From the NCBI RefSeq assembly GCF_014695375.1, contig NZ_JACJOG010000028.1:97734-161733 (forward strand): a stretch of 64,000 nucleotides of DNA, read 5' to 3'. Source of the stretch: Coleofasciculus sp. FACHB-T130. GTDB lineage: Bacteria > Cyanobacteriota > Cyanobacteriia > Cyanobacteriales > FACHB-T130. The position numbers and the translations under genes were made by a program. Positions 53,507 to 62,421 of the stretch are shown here, in pieces. The number at the start of each line of letters is the position of its first letter. The stretch's first letter is position 1. Under the pieces are notes generated by a model. It was not told the origin of the DNA and did no database searches. It saw only the letters and a program-made list of their open reading frames with translations.

Positions 53507-54443
53507 CCTCTTCCCGCCGCCGAGGCACCTCATAATTTAGAAAATCATAAGCCAATTCCGTACTCGGAAAAATGGCACGCGCTTCCGTAAGCAGGTCATC
53601 CAGCACAATGGCATTACCGGGGGCATAGCGGGGACTGAAATGAGTCATGATCAAGTGCTTAACACCAGCAGTATGAGCAACTTGAGCCGCCATCGTTGAA
53701 GTGGAGTGCAAGCGATCAAAAGCTAGCTGGGCGTCTTGGTGGGCAAAGGTTGCTTCGTGAATTAACACATCCGCATCCTGCGAAAGTTCTACCGCCTCGT
53801 CGCAATAAACTGTGTCGGTACAGTAAACAATTTTGCGACCGATTTCTGTCGGTCCACACAGATCTGCCCCATGAATTTGCCGCCCATCTAGCAGCGTCAC
53901 AGTTTCGCCACGTTTGAGTTGTCCATAGACCCGACCCGGAGGAATTGAGAGGGCTGCGGCTTTTTCTACATCAAAGCGCCCCGGACGGTCTTTTTCAGTG
54001 ACTCGGTAGCCAAAAGCAGTGACGCGATGCTTCAGGGGACCACAGGTGACGATAAATTCTTCATCTTCATACACCACTCCAGGCTGTACGATGTGAACCT
54101 GAACCGGGTAGGAAAAATGGGTTGAAGAGTATTGTCTGCAAGCACGCAGGTATTCATTGAGACCGGGGGGACCGTAGAGGTCAATGCGTTGAACATTGCC
54201 AGCCAAACCACAGGTTGCTAAAAGACCCATTAAGCCAAATATATGGTCTCCGTGCATATGGGTGATAAAAATACGGTTCAGTTGACCGATTTTCAGGTCA
54301 CTCCGTAATAGCTGGTGTTGGGTACCTTCACCACAGTCAAACAGCCAGAGTTCTCCTCGTTGAGGTAGCCGTAAAGCCACGCTGGACACATTGCGCGATC
54401 GCGTCGGTACACCGGAGCTTGTCCCTAAAAAAGTAATTTGCAT
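53487..54443 (-). CDS. rnz: Ribonuclease Z
   Basis: 318 residues. Metallo-beta-lactamase-fold endonuclease that cuts tRNA 3' trailers. Zinc motif [13 protein letters not shown], further metal ligands [14 protein letters not shown] and MTHFSPRY, N-terminal [20 protein letters not shown] and flexible-arm region [18 protein letters not shown]. Typical bacterial length. ATG 54443. Its C-terminal EEELKIKN lies in a heptad repeat; the conserved fold ends before that tail. Confidence 0.97.
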   Translation of the reverse strand: MQITFLGTSSGVPTRSRNVSSVALRLPQRGELWLFDCGEGTQHQLLRSDLKIGQLNRIFITHMHGDHIFGLMGLLATCGLAGNVQRIDLYGPPGLNEYLRACRQYSSTHFSYPVQVHIVQPGVVYEDEEFIVTCGPLKHRVTAFGYRVTEKDRPGRFDVEKAAALSIPPGRVYGQLKRGETVTLLDGRQIHGADLCGPTEIGRKIVYCTDTVYCDEAVELSQDADVLIHEATFAHQDAQLAFDRLHSTSTMAAQVAHTAGVKHLIMTHFSPRYAPGNAIVLDDLLTEARAIFPSTELAYDFLNYEVPRRREEELKIKN

Positions 54444-54875
54444 TTTGGCAAGAAAACGGTCACAAAGTCTAGGAATTGCCTTCCGTAACTATCCTGACAC
54501 AGCATCTGGGGAACACGCAGTTCCTCTGAAGACTCAGGATAAAAGTTCACAAGGTTTATGAGTAGCACTCCGGCAGCAAACATGGTAAATATATCCACGA
54601 TAAGAAAAGTCAGTGGGTTGTGCCAATTTATAAGCGGATCAGCTCTCAAGGGTCTTGAACTAAGGAACGTGGATTAAATAACTGACACTCATTCATCTTC
54701 ATGTAAGGGCTTTTTCTGTGCCATACCCATACGCTTTTGAATTGGGACTTAATAAATCCACCTTCCTAAGAGAAGTTCAAGGACGGGATTCTTGCTCTCA
54801 TGCTCAATTTAAGTGGAATTTAATAATGACTATCCCTAGCACTCTATTTGGCATCGTGTGAGGAAATTTTAATAG
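54444..54875. other. Intergenic gap between rnz and the SpoIID gene
   Basis: 432 bases, divergent promoters. No gene, tRNA or hairpin of note seen. A 74-codon minus-strand frame at 54425-54649 overlaps the rnz start and has no support. Confidence 0.5.
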
Positions 54876-56060
54876 ATGGTAACTAAACAGCTCCTAGGCA
54901 AACAGAAATCCTTCATGCTTCAGACTTCTTGCTTCATCTTAGGCTTCGGGAAGGCGTCCTCCGGGCGGCTACATCCTTCTAAATGGTGGCTGACTTTTTT
55001 GTTGTGGCTCATGCTGGTTGCGCCCGCTAAAGCGATGGAACTGCGCGTAGCGATTCAAGAAGGCGTCAGCAAGATTACCGTGGGCAGTTCCACCAAAGCC
55101 GTAATCCGCGATAGTGCCGGTCGAGTAGTAGGGCAAATGGCGGCAATGGATGGCATGGAAGCCCGTCCTACAGGCGGTGGCGTGGCGCTGGGCGGAGAGC
55201 AAAGCACGCAACTGATAGTGGAACCGACGGCTGGCGGTTATGTTTGGATCGGCGATCGCTGGTATCGGGGACGCACTCGATTGGTTCGCACCGGCAAAGG
55301 ACTCACCGCCGTCAACCAAGTTGATTTAGAACAATATCTTTACAGCGTCTTAGGCTCGGAAATGAGTGCTAATTGGCCTCTGGAAGCCTTGAAGGCGCAA
55401 GCTGTCGCCGCTCGTTCCTACGCCCTGTATAAGCGTCAAACTGCTGGCAATAGCGTTTTTGATGTCGGCGATACCCAGACTTGGCAAGTTTACAAAGGTC
55501 TGGAAACCGAAGCCGAGTCAACGCAAATGGCTGTGAATGCCACGGCTGGGCAAGTTTTAACCTACAACGGTCAAATTATTCTTGCTGTCTTCCACTCCGC
55601 TTCTGGAGGACACACGGAAAATGTGGAAAATGTTTGGTCGGAACCCCTGGCTTACCTGCGCGGCGTTCCAGACTACGACCAAGGGACACCAGGCTACCAG
55701 TGGCAGAAAAGCTTCTCCCGCAACGAACTTAGTCGGCTTCTGGGTGTAAGCAATGTTAAATCTTTGATACCGGAACGCACCACTCCTAGCGGACGGATTA
55801 TGACGATGAAAGTCGTTGGAAGTGGTAGCACGCGGCGGATGACTGGAAGTCAGCTGCGTCAAGCACTGAAGCTTAGGAGTACGTTGTTCACGGTTAGCTC
55901 CACAGGAACGGGTTTTCAGCTCAACGGTCGTGGTTTCGGTCACGGTCTTGGTTTAAGCCAGTGGGGGGCTTACAATTTAGCTCAGCAGGGGACAAACTAC
56001 CAGCAAATTTTGGGGCATTATTACCAGCGCACCGCGATCGCTAGCATGAAAGTGCAGTAG
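54876..56060 (+). CDS. SpoIID/LytB-domain protein
   Basis: 394 residues, secreted. SpoIID/LytB family; SpoIID itself is a lytic transglycosylase acting on peptidoglycan, which is the likely activity here. Signal segment about residues 32-52 (WWLTFLLWLMLVAPAKAMEL). SpoIID core: VNQVDLEQYLYSVLGSEMSA, NWPLEALKAQAVAARSYALY, FHSASGGHTENVENVWSEPL, and near the end LNGRGFGHGLGLSQWGAYNL. ATG 54876 has AGGA upstream, but the first 30 residues are read from a CTTCATG-type heptad repeat (54911-54938) and are not family sequence; ATG 54915 is an alternative. Confidence 0.9.
   Translation: MVTKQLLGKQKSFMLQTSCFILGFGKASSGRLHPSKWWLTFLLWLMLVAPAKAMELRVAIQEGVSKITVGSSTKAVIRDSAGRVVGQMAAMDGMEARPTGGGVALGGEQSTQLIVEPTAGGYVWIGDRWYRGRTRLVRTGKGLTAVNQVDLEQYLYSVLGSEMSANWPLEALKAQAVAARSYALYKRQTAGNSVFDVGDTQTWQVYKGLETEAESTQMAVNATAGQVLTYNGQIILAVFHSASGGHTENVENVWSEPLAYLRGVPDYDQGTPGYQWQKSFSRNELSRLLGVSNVKSLIPERTTPSGRIMTMKVVGSGSTRRMTGSQLRQALKLRSTLFTVSSTGTGFQLNGRGFGHGLGLSQWGAYNLAQQGTNYQQILGHYYQRTAIASMKVQ
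54911..54938. repeat. Heptad repeat in the SpoIID 5' region
   Basis: Four period-7 units, CTTCATG, CTTCAGA, CTTCTTG, CTTCATC, within the first codons of the open frame, ahead of the signal peptide. Confidence 0.8.
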
Positions 56061-56193
56061 AAACGGGGCAACTGTTACCGCCCCAAAGTAGGGATGAGCG
56101 AAGCGGTAGCCACCAAGTGACATCGCTTCGCTCATCCCGGAGCGATCGCTCCTTGCTTTTCAGCTGACTTAATCAAACGCCAGAAGGATTGCT

Positions 56194-56418
56194 GTGAAAA
56201 AGTGGGAGTATCTCTTTGTTCGGTTTGACTACTTTGCAGGCGATCTCCGACCCAAAAGTGTCAACGAAAAAGACTTTCGAGATAAACAAGACATCCCACC
56301 TCTCCATGAATTATCCAATCAACTCGGACAGGAAGGCTGGGAATTAACCGGCGTGAATTCCCATCCGGGTTATGGTTATGGTTTCTTGATTTTTAAACGC
56401 CCCAAGGAATCTTTATGA
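56194..56418 (+). CDS. Small DUF4177-like protein
   Basis: 74 residues: KKWEYLFVRFDYFAGDL at the start, LSNQLGQEGWELTGVNSHPG in the middle and YGFLIFKRP at the end, the beta-alpha-beta plan of DUF4177-type proteins. GTG 56194 with AGAAGGA upstream. Function unknown. Its stop overlaps by 6 bases the stop of the convergent gene at 56413. Confidence 0.75.
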   Translation: MKKWEYLFVRFDYFAGDLRPKSVNEKDFRDKQDIPPLHELSNQLGQEGWELTGVNSHPGYGYGFLIFKRPKESL

Positions 56419-57738
56419 ACCGCTCTGGTTGAGGCGACGCTGCCATTCTGCATCAATCTTATCGGCTTGCTCGATCTCCTGTTCTATAAGCTCGGTTTCG
56501 GTCGTGTAGGCTAAATCCTCGCGACCGATGACTGTTTTCGCAGCAAATTGTTGAGCATAAGCAATTTTCTTCTGCAAAGCGGAATTCGCTTGATTTAACA
56601 AGATGGCTCGTTCTTGTCGTTGTTGATTTCGGGCTTCAATTCGCTGATTTCTCCACTGAATCCAGAAATAGCGGATTAGGGGAATTGACAGGAAGGCGAT
56701 GCCGTAACTCAGCAAAATCCAGTAAATTGACTGCACGAAGGCGATAAGTCCGCCGGATTGCGCTAATTGAACCCCTATCTCTCCCCGTAACAGAGAATTG
56801 AGAACTAAAGCACCGATAATATTCACGGCACCTAATCCCGCAGAGAGCATAATTTGTCCGCTATCGGCTTGGCTAAAGCGCCAAGGACGCTCTCGGAGAT
56901 ATGCACCCACTGGCTGCGAATTTCGCTCTTGCGCTGTAGTTTGTAATTCAGGGAAGTGATAGACGATTTCCCCGTCTGGGCTGACTTCTGGTTGCCCATT
57001 AAAACGAGTGAGGACGGGCAGCATATAATCTTCGTATTCTTTGCCCCAGCCTTTGCCCATGTCATCGAGATAAGGGGCGATTTGTTCGGCTGTCACCGCA
57101 CCCTGATTATTGCGAATGACAGTGGCAATTTCTTGCCAGCGGCGTTCTTCTAAATCGGCATTGGGATTCCCATCGCCAAACAGGAAGGAGAAGACGGCTT
57201 CTAGGAAGTTCATCTGTCTCTTGCCTTCGGGGGATGAGACACGACGCCGTTCGTAGCGATCGCTATAGTCTGGATAGAAAAACCACCAGATGTCAGGGCC
57301 AAACCAGAAGCGGGGCATAAAAACCATACCGCCGCCACCGTGATGACCGCCGCCGGAATCATCGCTGTCGCGGCTGCTATTGACGGCGATTAGAATAACT
57401 GCGATCGCGACAAAAATTAGGACAATGGAAGCAATCAGGATAATCCCGAAGGAAATCCGGATCAGGTAAAACAAAACTTTCCAAATTTTTTCCCACCATT
57501 CCTTCAGTCGCAACCGCAAGAACTTATTGCGGAGAACTGTCCGGAAATTCTTAGGGAAAAGGTAGACTATCTCGCCGGTTTCTGCTACCTGCAAGTGTCC
57601 ACCGGCGTCGGATGCCAGAGCGAGTAATCCAGCCTGAGCCATGTTGACATTTAACCCAGCTTGGGTTGCCACATCGCCAACCGTGACACGGTAGCCCAGG
57701 TGTTCAACTGCTTGCATGAGGGTGGGATTGGGAGCCAT
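56413..57738 (-). CDS. Membrane protein, At5g03900-like
   Basis: 441 residues. N-terminal segment LGYRVTVGDVATQAGLNVNM looks like a winged-helix start. Membrane helices at about 90-120, then DSGGGHHGGGGMVFMPRFWF (His/Gly-rich loop), a second winged-helix-like segment (IATVIRNNQGAVTAEQIAPY) and three more membrane helices from about 295 to 365, ending in a charged coiled coil. It resembles the cyanobacterial and plastid protein known as At5g03900; exact function unknown, with iron-sulphur links suggested for the plant relative. ATG 57738. Confidence 0.8.
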   Translation of the reverse strand: MAPNPTLMQAVEHLGYRVTVGDVATQAGLNVNMAQAGLLALASDAGGHLQVAETGEIVYLFPKNFRTVLRNKFLRLRLKEWWEKIWKVLFYLIRISFGIILIASIVLIFVAIAVILIAVNSSRDSDDSGGGHHGGGGMVFMPRFWFGPDIWWFFYPDYSDRYERRRVSSPEGKRQMNFLEAVFSFLFGDGNPNADLEERRWQEIATVIRNNQGAVTAEQIAPYLDDMGKGWGKEYEDYMLPVLTRFNGQPEVSPDGEIVYHFPELQTTAQERNSQPVGAYLRERPWRFSQADSGQIMLSAGLGAVNIIGALVLNSLLRGEIGVQLAQSGGLIAFVQSIYWILLSYGIAFLSIPLIRYFWIQWRNQRIEARNQQRQERAILLNQANSALQKKIAYAQQFAAKTVIGREDLAYTTETELIEQEIEQADKIDAEWQRRLNQSGS

Positions 57739-57806
57739 GTGCTTTCCTCAAGGACGGAGGCTACTATCACCAGTATAAAATTTTGGCAAATTCCAGCAGG
57801 CAGATT

Positions 57807-58454
57807 ATGAAACCCAGAACTTGCGCGAGCGCTCTTAACCTATTCGCTCTTAGCGTATGCCACCCTAAACCGAAGCGCCGCTTGGCAACGCTAACGTGGC
57901 TGTTCGCTCTCCTATTCTCACTTTTGGGATTAACCACACCACTCAAAGCAGCCAATCTGGAACACGTTCAACATTTGCTAAAAACTAAACAATGTCCTCA
58001 GTGTGACTTGAGGGGTGCTGAGTTGAGAGATGCGGACTTAAGGGCGGCTGACTTGAGGCGTGCTGATCTCGCCGGTGCCAATCTCAGTGCTGCCGATTTA
58101 AGGGGTGCCAATTTAGGGGGGGCGAATCTAGGCGGTGCCAGCTTGATTAATAGCGACCTTAGCGGTGCCAACTTGAGCGGCGTTAATTTGAATTTAGCCG
58201 CGCTGATTAAAGCCAATCTCACAGGCGCTAACCTTGCCGGTTCTGAGTTGACGATGGCGAAGTTACCGGGCGCTGATCTCACAAAGGCTGATTTGCGGGA
58301 AACTAATCTGATTAGTGCTGACTTGAGCAATGCCATTCTCCGAGGAACGGACTTGCGGGGGGCAGATTTGCGAAATGCTGATTTTGAGAATGCGCTTCTC
58401 GAAGGCGTCCAGCTCAATAGTGCAAATCTCCCAGATGGCACTTTGCATTATTAA
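57807..58454 (+). CDS. Pentapeptide-repeat protein, exported
   Basis: 215 residues. Signal peptide with hydrophobic core TLTWLFALLFSLLGLTTPLK and AA cleavage, then LLKTKQCPQCDLRGAELRDA and about 22 A(D/N)LxxA repeats forming a right-handed beta-helix to the C-terminus. Predicted periplasmic or lumenal. The CxxC at its start is common in this group. ATG 57807 is preferred over TTG 57783. Function unknown; no partner nearby. Confidence 0.9.
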   Translation: MKPRTCASALNLFALSVCHPKPKRRLATLTWLFALLFSLLGLTTPLKAANLEHVQHLLKTKQCPQCDLRGAELRDADLRAADLRRADLAGANLSAADLRGANLGGANLGGASLINSDLSGANLSGVNLNLAALIKANLTGANLAGSELTMAKLPGADLTKADLRETNLISADLSNAILRGTDLRGADLRNADFENALLEGVQLNSANLPDGTLHY

Positions 58455-58771
58455 CCCCAACCATAGTCAAGGGTGCATTAGCCTTACATCTGAGCGATCG
58501 CCAAGCTTTAATTCCGTATATATAAGCGCACAGATTTCCATTCTCTAAATATACACAAGAACTAGTATTTATTTTGTATAAAATAATACGTCTGCGAAAA
58601 AATACTGAGAAACTCGGTTGATTGAGGAAAGAACAACAAATGCGCGATCGCATTTGTTAATCTCAATCCAGTTGACTCCCAGAGCGCGTTAAATTAGCTT
58701 AAAGAGCATCACTGAGCGATAAACTGACCACTCTACACTTTCCTAATTAGCACAGCATTACAGAGCCGGAT
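58455..58771. other. Intergenic gap with a nested hairpin, upstream of ycf3
   Basis: 317 bases. Inner stem AACAAATGCG / CGCATTTGTT with loop CGAT (58635-58658, containing a HIP1-like core), outer stem GATTGAG (58620-58626) / CTCAATC (58662-58668). Candidate structure in the ycf3 leader or a dispersed repeat. No gene seen. Confidence 0.55.
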
Positions 58772-59293
58772 ATGCCAAGAACGCAAAAAAACGATAACTT
58801 CATTGACAAGAGCTTCACGGTAATGGCGGATATCATCCTAAAAATCTTGCCTGCCAACAAGAAAGCAAAAGAAGCTTTCATCTACTACCGCGATGGTATG
58901 TCAGCGCAGGCAGATGGTGAATACGCTGAAGCTCTAGACAATTACAGGGAAGCTTTAACGCTAGAGGAAGACACTTACGACCGCAGTTATATCCTCTACA
59001 ATATGGGTCTGATATACGCCAGCAATGGCGATCACGAGCAGGCTTTGGAATACTACCACCAAGCGCTTGACTGTAATCCCCGCCTGCCTCAAGCGTTGAA
59101 TAATATTGCCGTCATTTACCACTTCCAGGGTGAAAAGCTCAAGGAAGATGGAGATCCCGAAGCTGCTGAAGCTTTGTTTGACAAAGCCGGAGAATATTGG
59201 AAACAAGCGATTAGTATGGCTCCGAATAACTACATCGAAGCCCAAAACTGGCTCAAAACGACTGGGCGATCTACGATGGATATCTTCTTTTAG
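58772..59293 (+). CDS. ycf3: Photosystem I assembly protein Ycf3
   Basis: 173 residues. TPR protein needed for photosystem I assembly, on the stromal/cytosolic face of thylakoids. Signature N-terminus [20 protein letters not shown], three TPRs ([40 protein letters not shown]) and the end [16 protein letters not shown]. Full length. Its stop TAG is set in the first of the heptad units that start at 59292. Confidence 0.98.
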   Translation: MPRTQKNDNFIDKSFTVMADIILKILPANKKAKEAFIYYRDGMSAQADGEYAEALDNYREALTLEEDTYDRSYILYNMGLIYASNGDHEQALEYYHQALDCNPRLPQALNNIAVIYHFQGEKLKEDGDPEAAEALFDKAGEYWKQAISMAPNNYIEAQNWLKTTGRSTMDIFF

Positions 59294-59383
59294 GTAACAG
59301 GTAATAGGTAATCAACAAAAGAGAAAAAATTACCTACTATCTACTATCAAATGACCAATTACCAATAAGCCATTACCACTGTT
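59292..59383. repeat. Heptad repeats between ycf3 and gatC
   Basis: AGGTAAC, AGGTAAT, AGGTAAT (59292-59312) and, later, CTACTAT units, then CCAATTA, CCAATAA, GCCATTA up to the gatC start. AGGTAAT and ATTACCT are complementary, so the region can fold. Fills the whole 90-base gap. Confidence 0.75.
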
Positions 59384-59674
59384 ATGATTGACCGCGAACA
59401 AGTTCGCAAAGTTGCCCATCTGGCTCGCCTAGAACTGACCCCCGAAGAAGAAGCCCAATTTACGACCCAACTAGGCAGTATTTTGGAGTATTTTGAACAA
59501 TTAAGCGAACTTGATGTCAGTGATGTGCAACCCACAACAAGGGCAATTGATGTTAGCAATGTGACACGCCCTGATGAACTGCAACCCTTTCCCAACCGGG
59601 AAGCTATTCTCACAGGTGCCCCAGATCAAGAGGGTGACTTTTTCAAAGTGCCAAAAATCCTCAGCGCTGAGTAA
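59384..59674 (+). CDS. gatC: Glutamyl/aspartyl-tRNA amidotransferase subunit C
   Basis: 96 residues. Smallest subunit of GatCAB, which turns Glu-tRNA(Gln) (and Asp-tRNA(Asn)) into the amidated form. VRKVAHLARLELTPEEEAQF, LGSILEYFEQLSELDVSDV and TRPDELQPFPNREAILTGAP are canonical. The other subunits are not in the window. ATG 59384. Confidence 0.97.
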   Translation: MIDREQVRKVAHLARLELTPEEEAQFTTQLGSILEYFEQLSELDVSDVQPTTRAIDVSNVTRPDELQPFPNREAILTGAPDQEGDFFKVPKILSAE

Positions 59675-59787
59675 GGTACTCGCCCTATTTTGCACCTAAG
59701 ACCGATGAATTTTAGGTGAGAACCTGAGCCAATAAGTGTGGGGCAATCTTCCAGGGGTTGCCCTTCATACTCTCAAAGGAGAACGTT

Positions 59788-60777
59788 ATGGGTTTAGGTC
59801 TTTTGATTGATGGAAAGTGGGTTAGCGAACGAGAACAAGAAGACTCCCAAGGAAAATTTATTCGTCCATCAACAACCTTCCGCAACAAAATTACAGCTGA
59901 TGGTTCTAGTGGCTTTAAGGCTGAACCGGGTCGCTATCATCTCTATATTTCCTGGGCTTGTCCTTGGGCGCAACGAACCGCAATTATGCGCCAATTGAAG
60001 GGATTAGAAGATGTTATCAGTCTCTCAGTTGTGGCACCCGAAATTGATCAAAATAGTTGGGAATTCTCAGAAGAACCAGGTTCTATCCCCGATACGGTAA
60101 ATAAGACTCGCTATTTGTGGGAAGTTTATCTTAAAGCGGATTCTAATTACAATGGGCGGGTGACTGTCCCAGTTCTTTGGGATAAAGAAACTGCCACGAT
60201 TGTGAATAATGAATCCCGCGAGATCATTCGGATGTTTGATACAGAATTCGATGATTTCGCCAAGTCTGAGATGAATTTTTATCCAACAGAATTGCAGGAG
60301 GTGGTTGATAAGACGATTGATGCAATTTACCAACCGATTAATAATGGCGTTTATCGGGCAGGATTTGCGACTAGCCAAGCCGCCTACGATGAAGCGGTGA
60401 CGGAACTATTCGATGCTCTCGATCGTTGGGAAAAAGTGTTAGCGGAGCACCGCTATCTGTGTGGAGAAAGCCTCACCGAGGCAGATTGGTGTATGTTTAC
60501 CACTCTCTTGCGCTTCGATGCCGTTTACTATGTCCACTTCAAGTGCAATTTACGCCGGATTGTGGATTACCCCAATCTCTGGAATTACCTGAAAGACCTC
60601 TACCAGGTGCCGGGGGTAAAGGAAACCTGCAACCTCGACCATATCAAACGCCATTACTATAAAAGCCACCCAAAAGTTAATCCCACCAGAATTGTTCCGA
60701 AAGGGCCGTTAATTGATTTTGAGGAACCTCATAACCGCGAACAATTATCGCCTAAAGCTAAGGCGACCGCTGTGTGA
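59788..60777 (+). CDS. Glutathionyl-hydroquinone reductase-like GST (Xi class)
   Basis: 329 residues. Xi-class glutathione transferase that reduces glutathionyl-hydroquinones; YqjG/ECM4 relatives. Catalytic Cys in YHLYISWACPWAQRTAIMRQ, VPVLWDKETATIVNNESREI, INNGVYRAGFATSQAAYDEA, ALDRWEKVLAEHRYLCGESL and HYYKSHPKVNPTRIVPKGP near the end. ATG 59788 with AAAGGAG upstream replaces the longer TTG frame at 59758. Ends with a clear intrinsic terminator. Confidence 0.93.
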   Translation: MGLGLLIDGKWVSEREQEDSQGKFIRPSTTFRNKITADGSSGFKAEPGRYHLYISWACPWAQRTAIMRQLKGLEDVISLSVVAPEIDQNSWEFSEEPGSIPDTVNKTRYLWEVYLKADSNYNGRVTVPVLWDKETATIVNNESREIIRMFDTEFDDFAKSEMNFYPTELQEVVDKTIDAIYQPINNGVYRAGFATSQAAYDEAVTELFDALDRWEKVLAEHRYLCGESLTEADWCMFTTLLRFDAVYYVHFKCNLRRIVDYPNLWNYLKDLYQVPGVKETCNLDHIKRHYYKSHPKVNPTRIVPKGPLIDFEEPHNREQLSPKAKATAV

Positions 60778-60787
60778 TTCCTCATTT

Positions 60788-60824
60788 AAAAAGCAAGGTG
60801 GATACTACCCACCTTGCTTTTTTT
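60788..60824. terminator. Bidirectional intrinsic terminator
   Basis: 14-bp perfect stem AAAAAGCAAGGTGG / CCACCTTGCTTTTT with a 7-base loop and T-runs on both strands. Ends the reductase gene (plus) and aroA (minus). Confidence 0.92.
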
Positions 60825-60872
60825 AATAACTAGAGTAAAAACGCAAATGCTGTAAGCATCTGAGCTTAAATA

Positions 60873-62219
60873 TCACTTGATAATCCCGATTAAGGATTGA
60901 AAGAAGTCCGGGTAAGAAATAGCGGCTGCTTCGGCACGCCCAATTGTGGTAGTGCCTTCTGCATTCAGGGCAGCAATTGCTAAACTCATGGCAATTCGAT
61001 GGTCGGTATGACTATCAACATCAGTGCCGATGAGAGGAGTGCCCCCCGTAATTTCTAACCCATCGGGTCTTTCTGTAACCTTGGCACCCATGCGGTTGAG
61101 CTGAGATGCCATAACGGCAATGCGATCGCTTTCTTTGACCCGCAACTCTGCTGCATCTCGAATTACAGTAGTTCCTTGGGCAAACACTGCCGCTACAGCC
61201 AAAATCGGAATCTCATCAATCAGGCAAGGAATTAGATCGCCAGCAATTTCACATGCTTTAAGGGCACTGGAACGTACCCGCAAATCTGCTACTGGCTCAC
61301 CCGCGACAATCCGCTGATTTTCCATCTGAATGTCAGCGCCCATCCTCTCCAGAGCTTCCAGAATGCCGGTGCGAGTGGGATTAATCCCAACATTTTCAAC
61401 ACATAACTCCGAACCCGGTACAATCGCCCCAGCAACCAGCCAAAAGGCAGCTGAGCTAATATCCCCGGGCACTACCACCGGCTGCCCTTGCAGCTTGGCT
61501 GAGCCAGTAATGGTGACGCTATTGGTTTCTGGATCGATGCTGAGTTCTGCCCCGAAAGCTTTGAGCATCCGTTCGCTATGGTCGCGGGAGAGGGCGGGTT
61601 CGGTAACGGTAGTTTGTCCTTCCACCATCAATCCAGCTAGGAGGATACAAGATTTGACTTGTGCTGAAGCAATCGGAGAGTGATAGTGAATCGGTCGCAG
61701 TTGTTGTCCTTGAATTGCTAGAGGCGCTAAAGAGTCGTTCTGACGTCCCCAAATTTGAGCGCCCATCTCTTGTAACGGTTTAACAACGCGAGACATTGGG
61801 CGCGAGCGCAGCGAGCTATCCCCCGTCACAGCAAAAAAACGTCCCGGATGAGAGGCGAGAAGCCCCAGCATCAGTCGCAAGGTAGTACCTGAGTTACCGG
61901 CGTCCAAGACTGAGGTTGGTTCTTGTAGGCAGCCGAGTCCGATGCCCTGAATTCGCACCATTTCCGTATTCAGTTCCGAAATTTCGGCACCCATCGCCCG
62001 AAAACAGCTAGCAGTGCTGCGGGGATCTTCTCCCAAGAGGAGTCCCTGAATGGTGGTTTCTCCTTGGGCGATCGCTCCCAACATCAAAGCCCGGTGGGAG
62101 ATAGATTTATCCCCTGGCACCCGAATGCGTCCCTGCAAGGATAGCCCTGCTGCGGGATTCTGAATGATTAAACGATCCTGATTTTCAGTATTTTCTAGCG
62201 TGACAACTGCGGCTGGCAT
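60873..62219 (-). CDS. aroA: 3-phosphoshikimate 1-carboxyvinyltransferase (EPSP synthase)
   Basis: 448 residues. Sixth step of the shikimate pathway. [73 protein letters not shown] and [17 protein letters not shown] are the expected motifs. The loop after the GNSGT motif ([11 protein letters not shown]) has the Ala instead of the Gly at the position tied to glyphosate tolerance in class II enzymes; classification uncertain by eye. ATG 62219 matches the family N-terminus; the frame extends to TTG 62261. Confidence 0.96.
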   Translation of the reverse strand: MPAAVVTLENTENQDRLIIQNPAAGLSLQGRIRVPGDKSISHRALMLGAIAQGETTIQGLLLGEDPRSTASCFRAMGAEISELNTEMVRIQGIGLGCLQEPTSVLDAGNSGTTLRLMLGLLASHPGRFFAVTGDSSLRSRPMSRVVKPLQEMGAQIWGRQNDSLAPLAIQGQQLRPIHYHSPIASAQVKSCILLAGLMVEGQTTVTEPALSRDHSERMLKAFGAELSIDPETNSVTITGSAKLQGQPVVVPGDISSAAFWLVAGAIVPGSELCVENVGINPTRTGILEALERMGADIQMENQRIVAGEPVADLRVRSSALKACEIAGDLIPCLIDEIPILAVAAVFAQGTTVIRDAAELRVKESDRIAVMASQLNRMGAKVTERPDGLEITGGTPLIGTDVDSHTDHRIAMSLAIAALNAEGTTTIGRAEAAAISYPDFFQSLIGIIK

Positions 62220-62322
62220 GAAGAGGGACTGGGATGAAGTTGCAAATAGTGATTCTACCAATTGCTGACACTGACGATAGCACTGGAGTTATAGCAATTC
62301 TGGATTGGGTTGCGATACATCT

Positions 62323-62352
62323 GTAGGGGCATGGCAATCAAAAAGCCCCTAC
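62323..62352. repeat. GTAGGGGC palindromic element
   Basis: Arms GTAGGGGC (62323-62330) and GCCCCTAC (62345-62352), 14-base loop beginning with the ATGGCA also found at 13907-13912. Second copy of the GGGGCATGGCA repeat, in the 202-base gap upstream of aroA. Confidence 0.7.
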
Positions 62353-62421
62353 CAAACCTTAGAACCGCAATACATTCCATCCAACTGAGAAGTGCTACAG
62401 TAACCACTTCAGTCCCAATCG

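Noticed and set aside
54425..54649. 74-codon minus-strand frame overlapping the rnz start
   Set aside because: It overlaps the N-terminal codons of rnz in another frame, has no ribosome site and its peptide shows no recognisable pattern.
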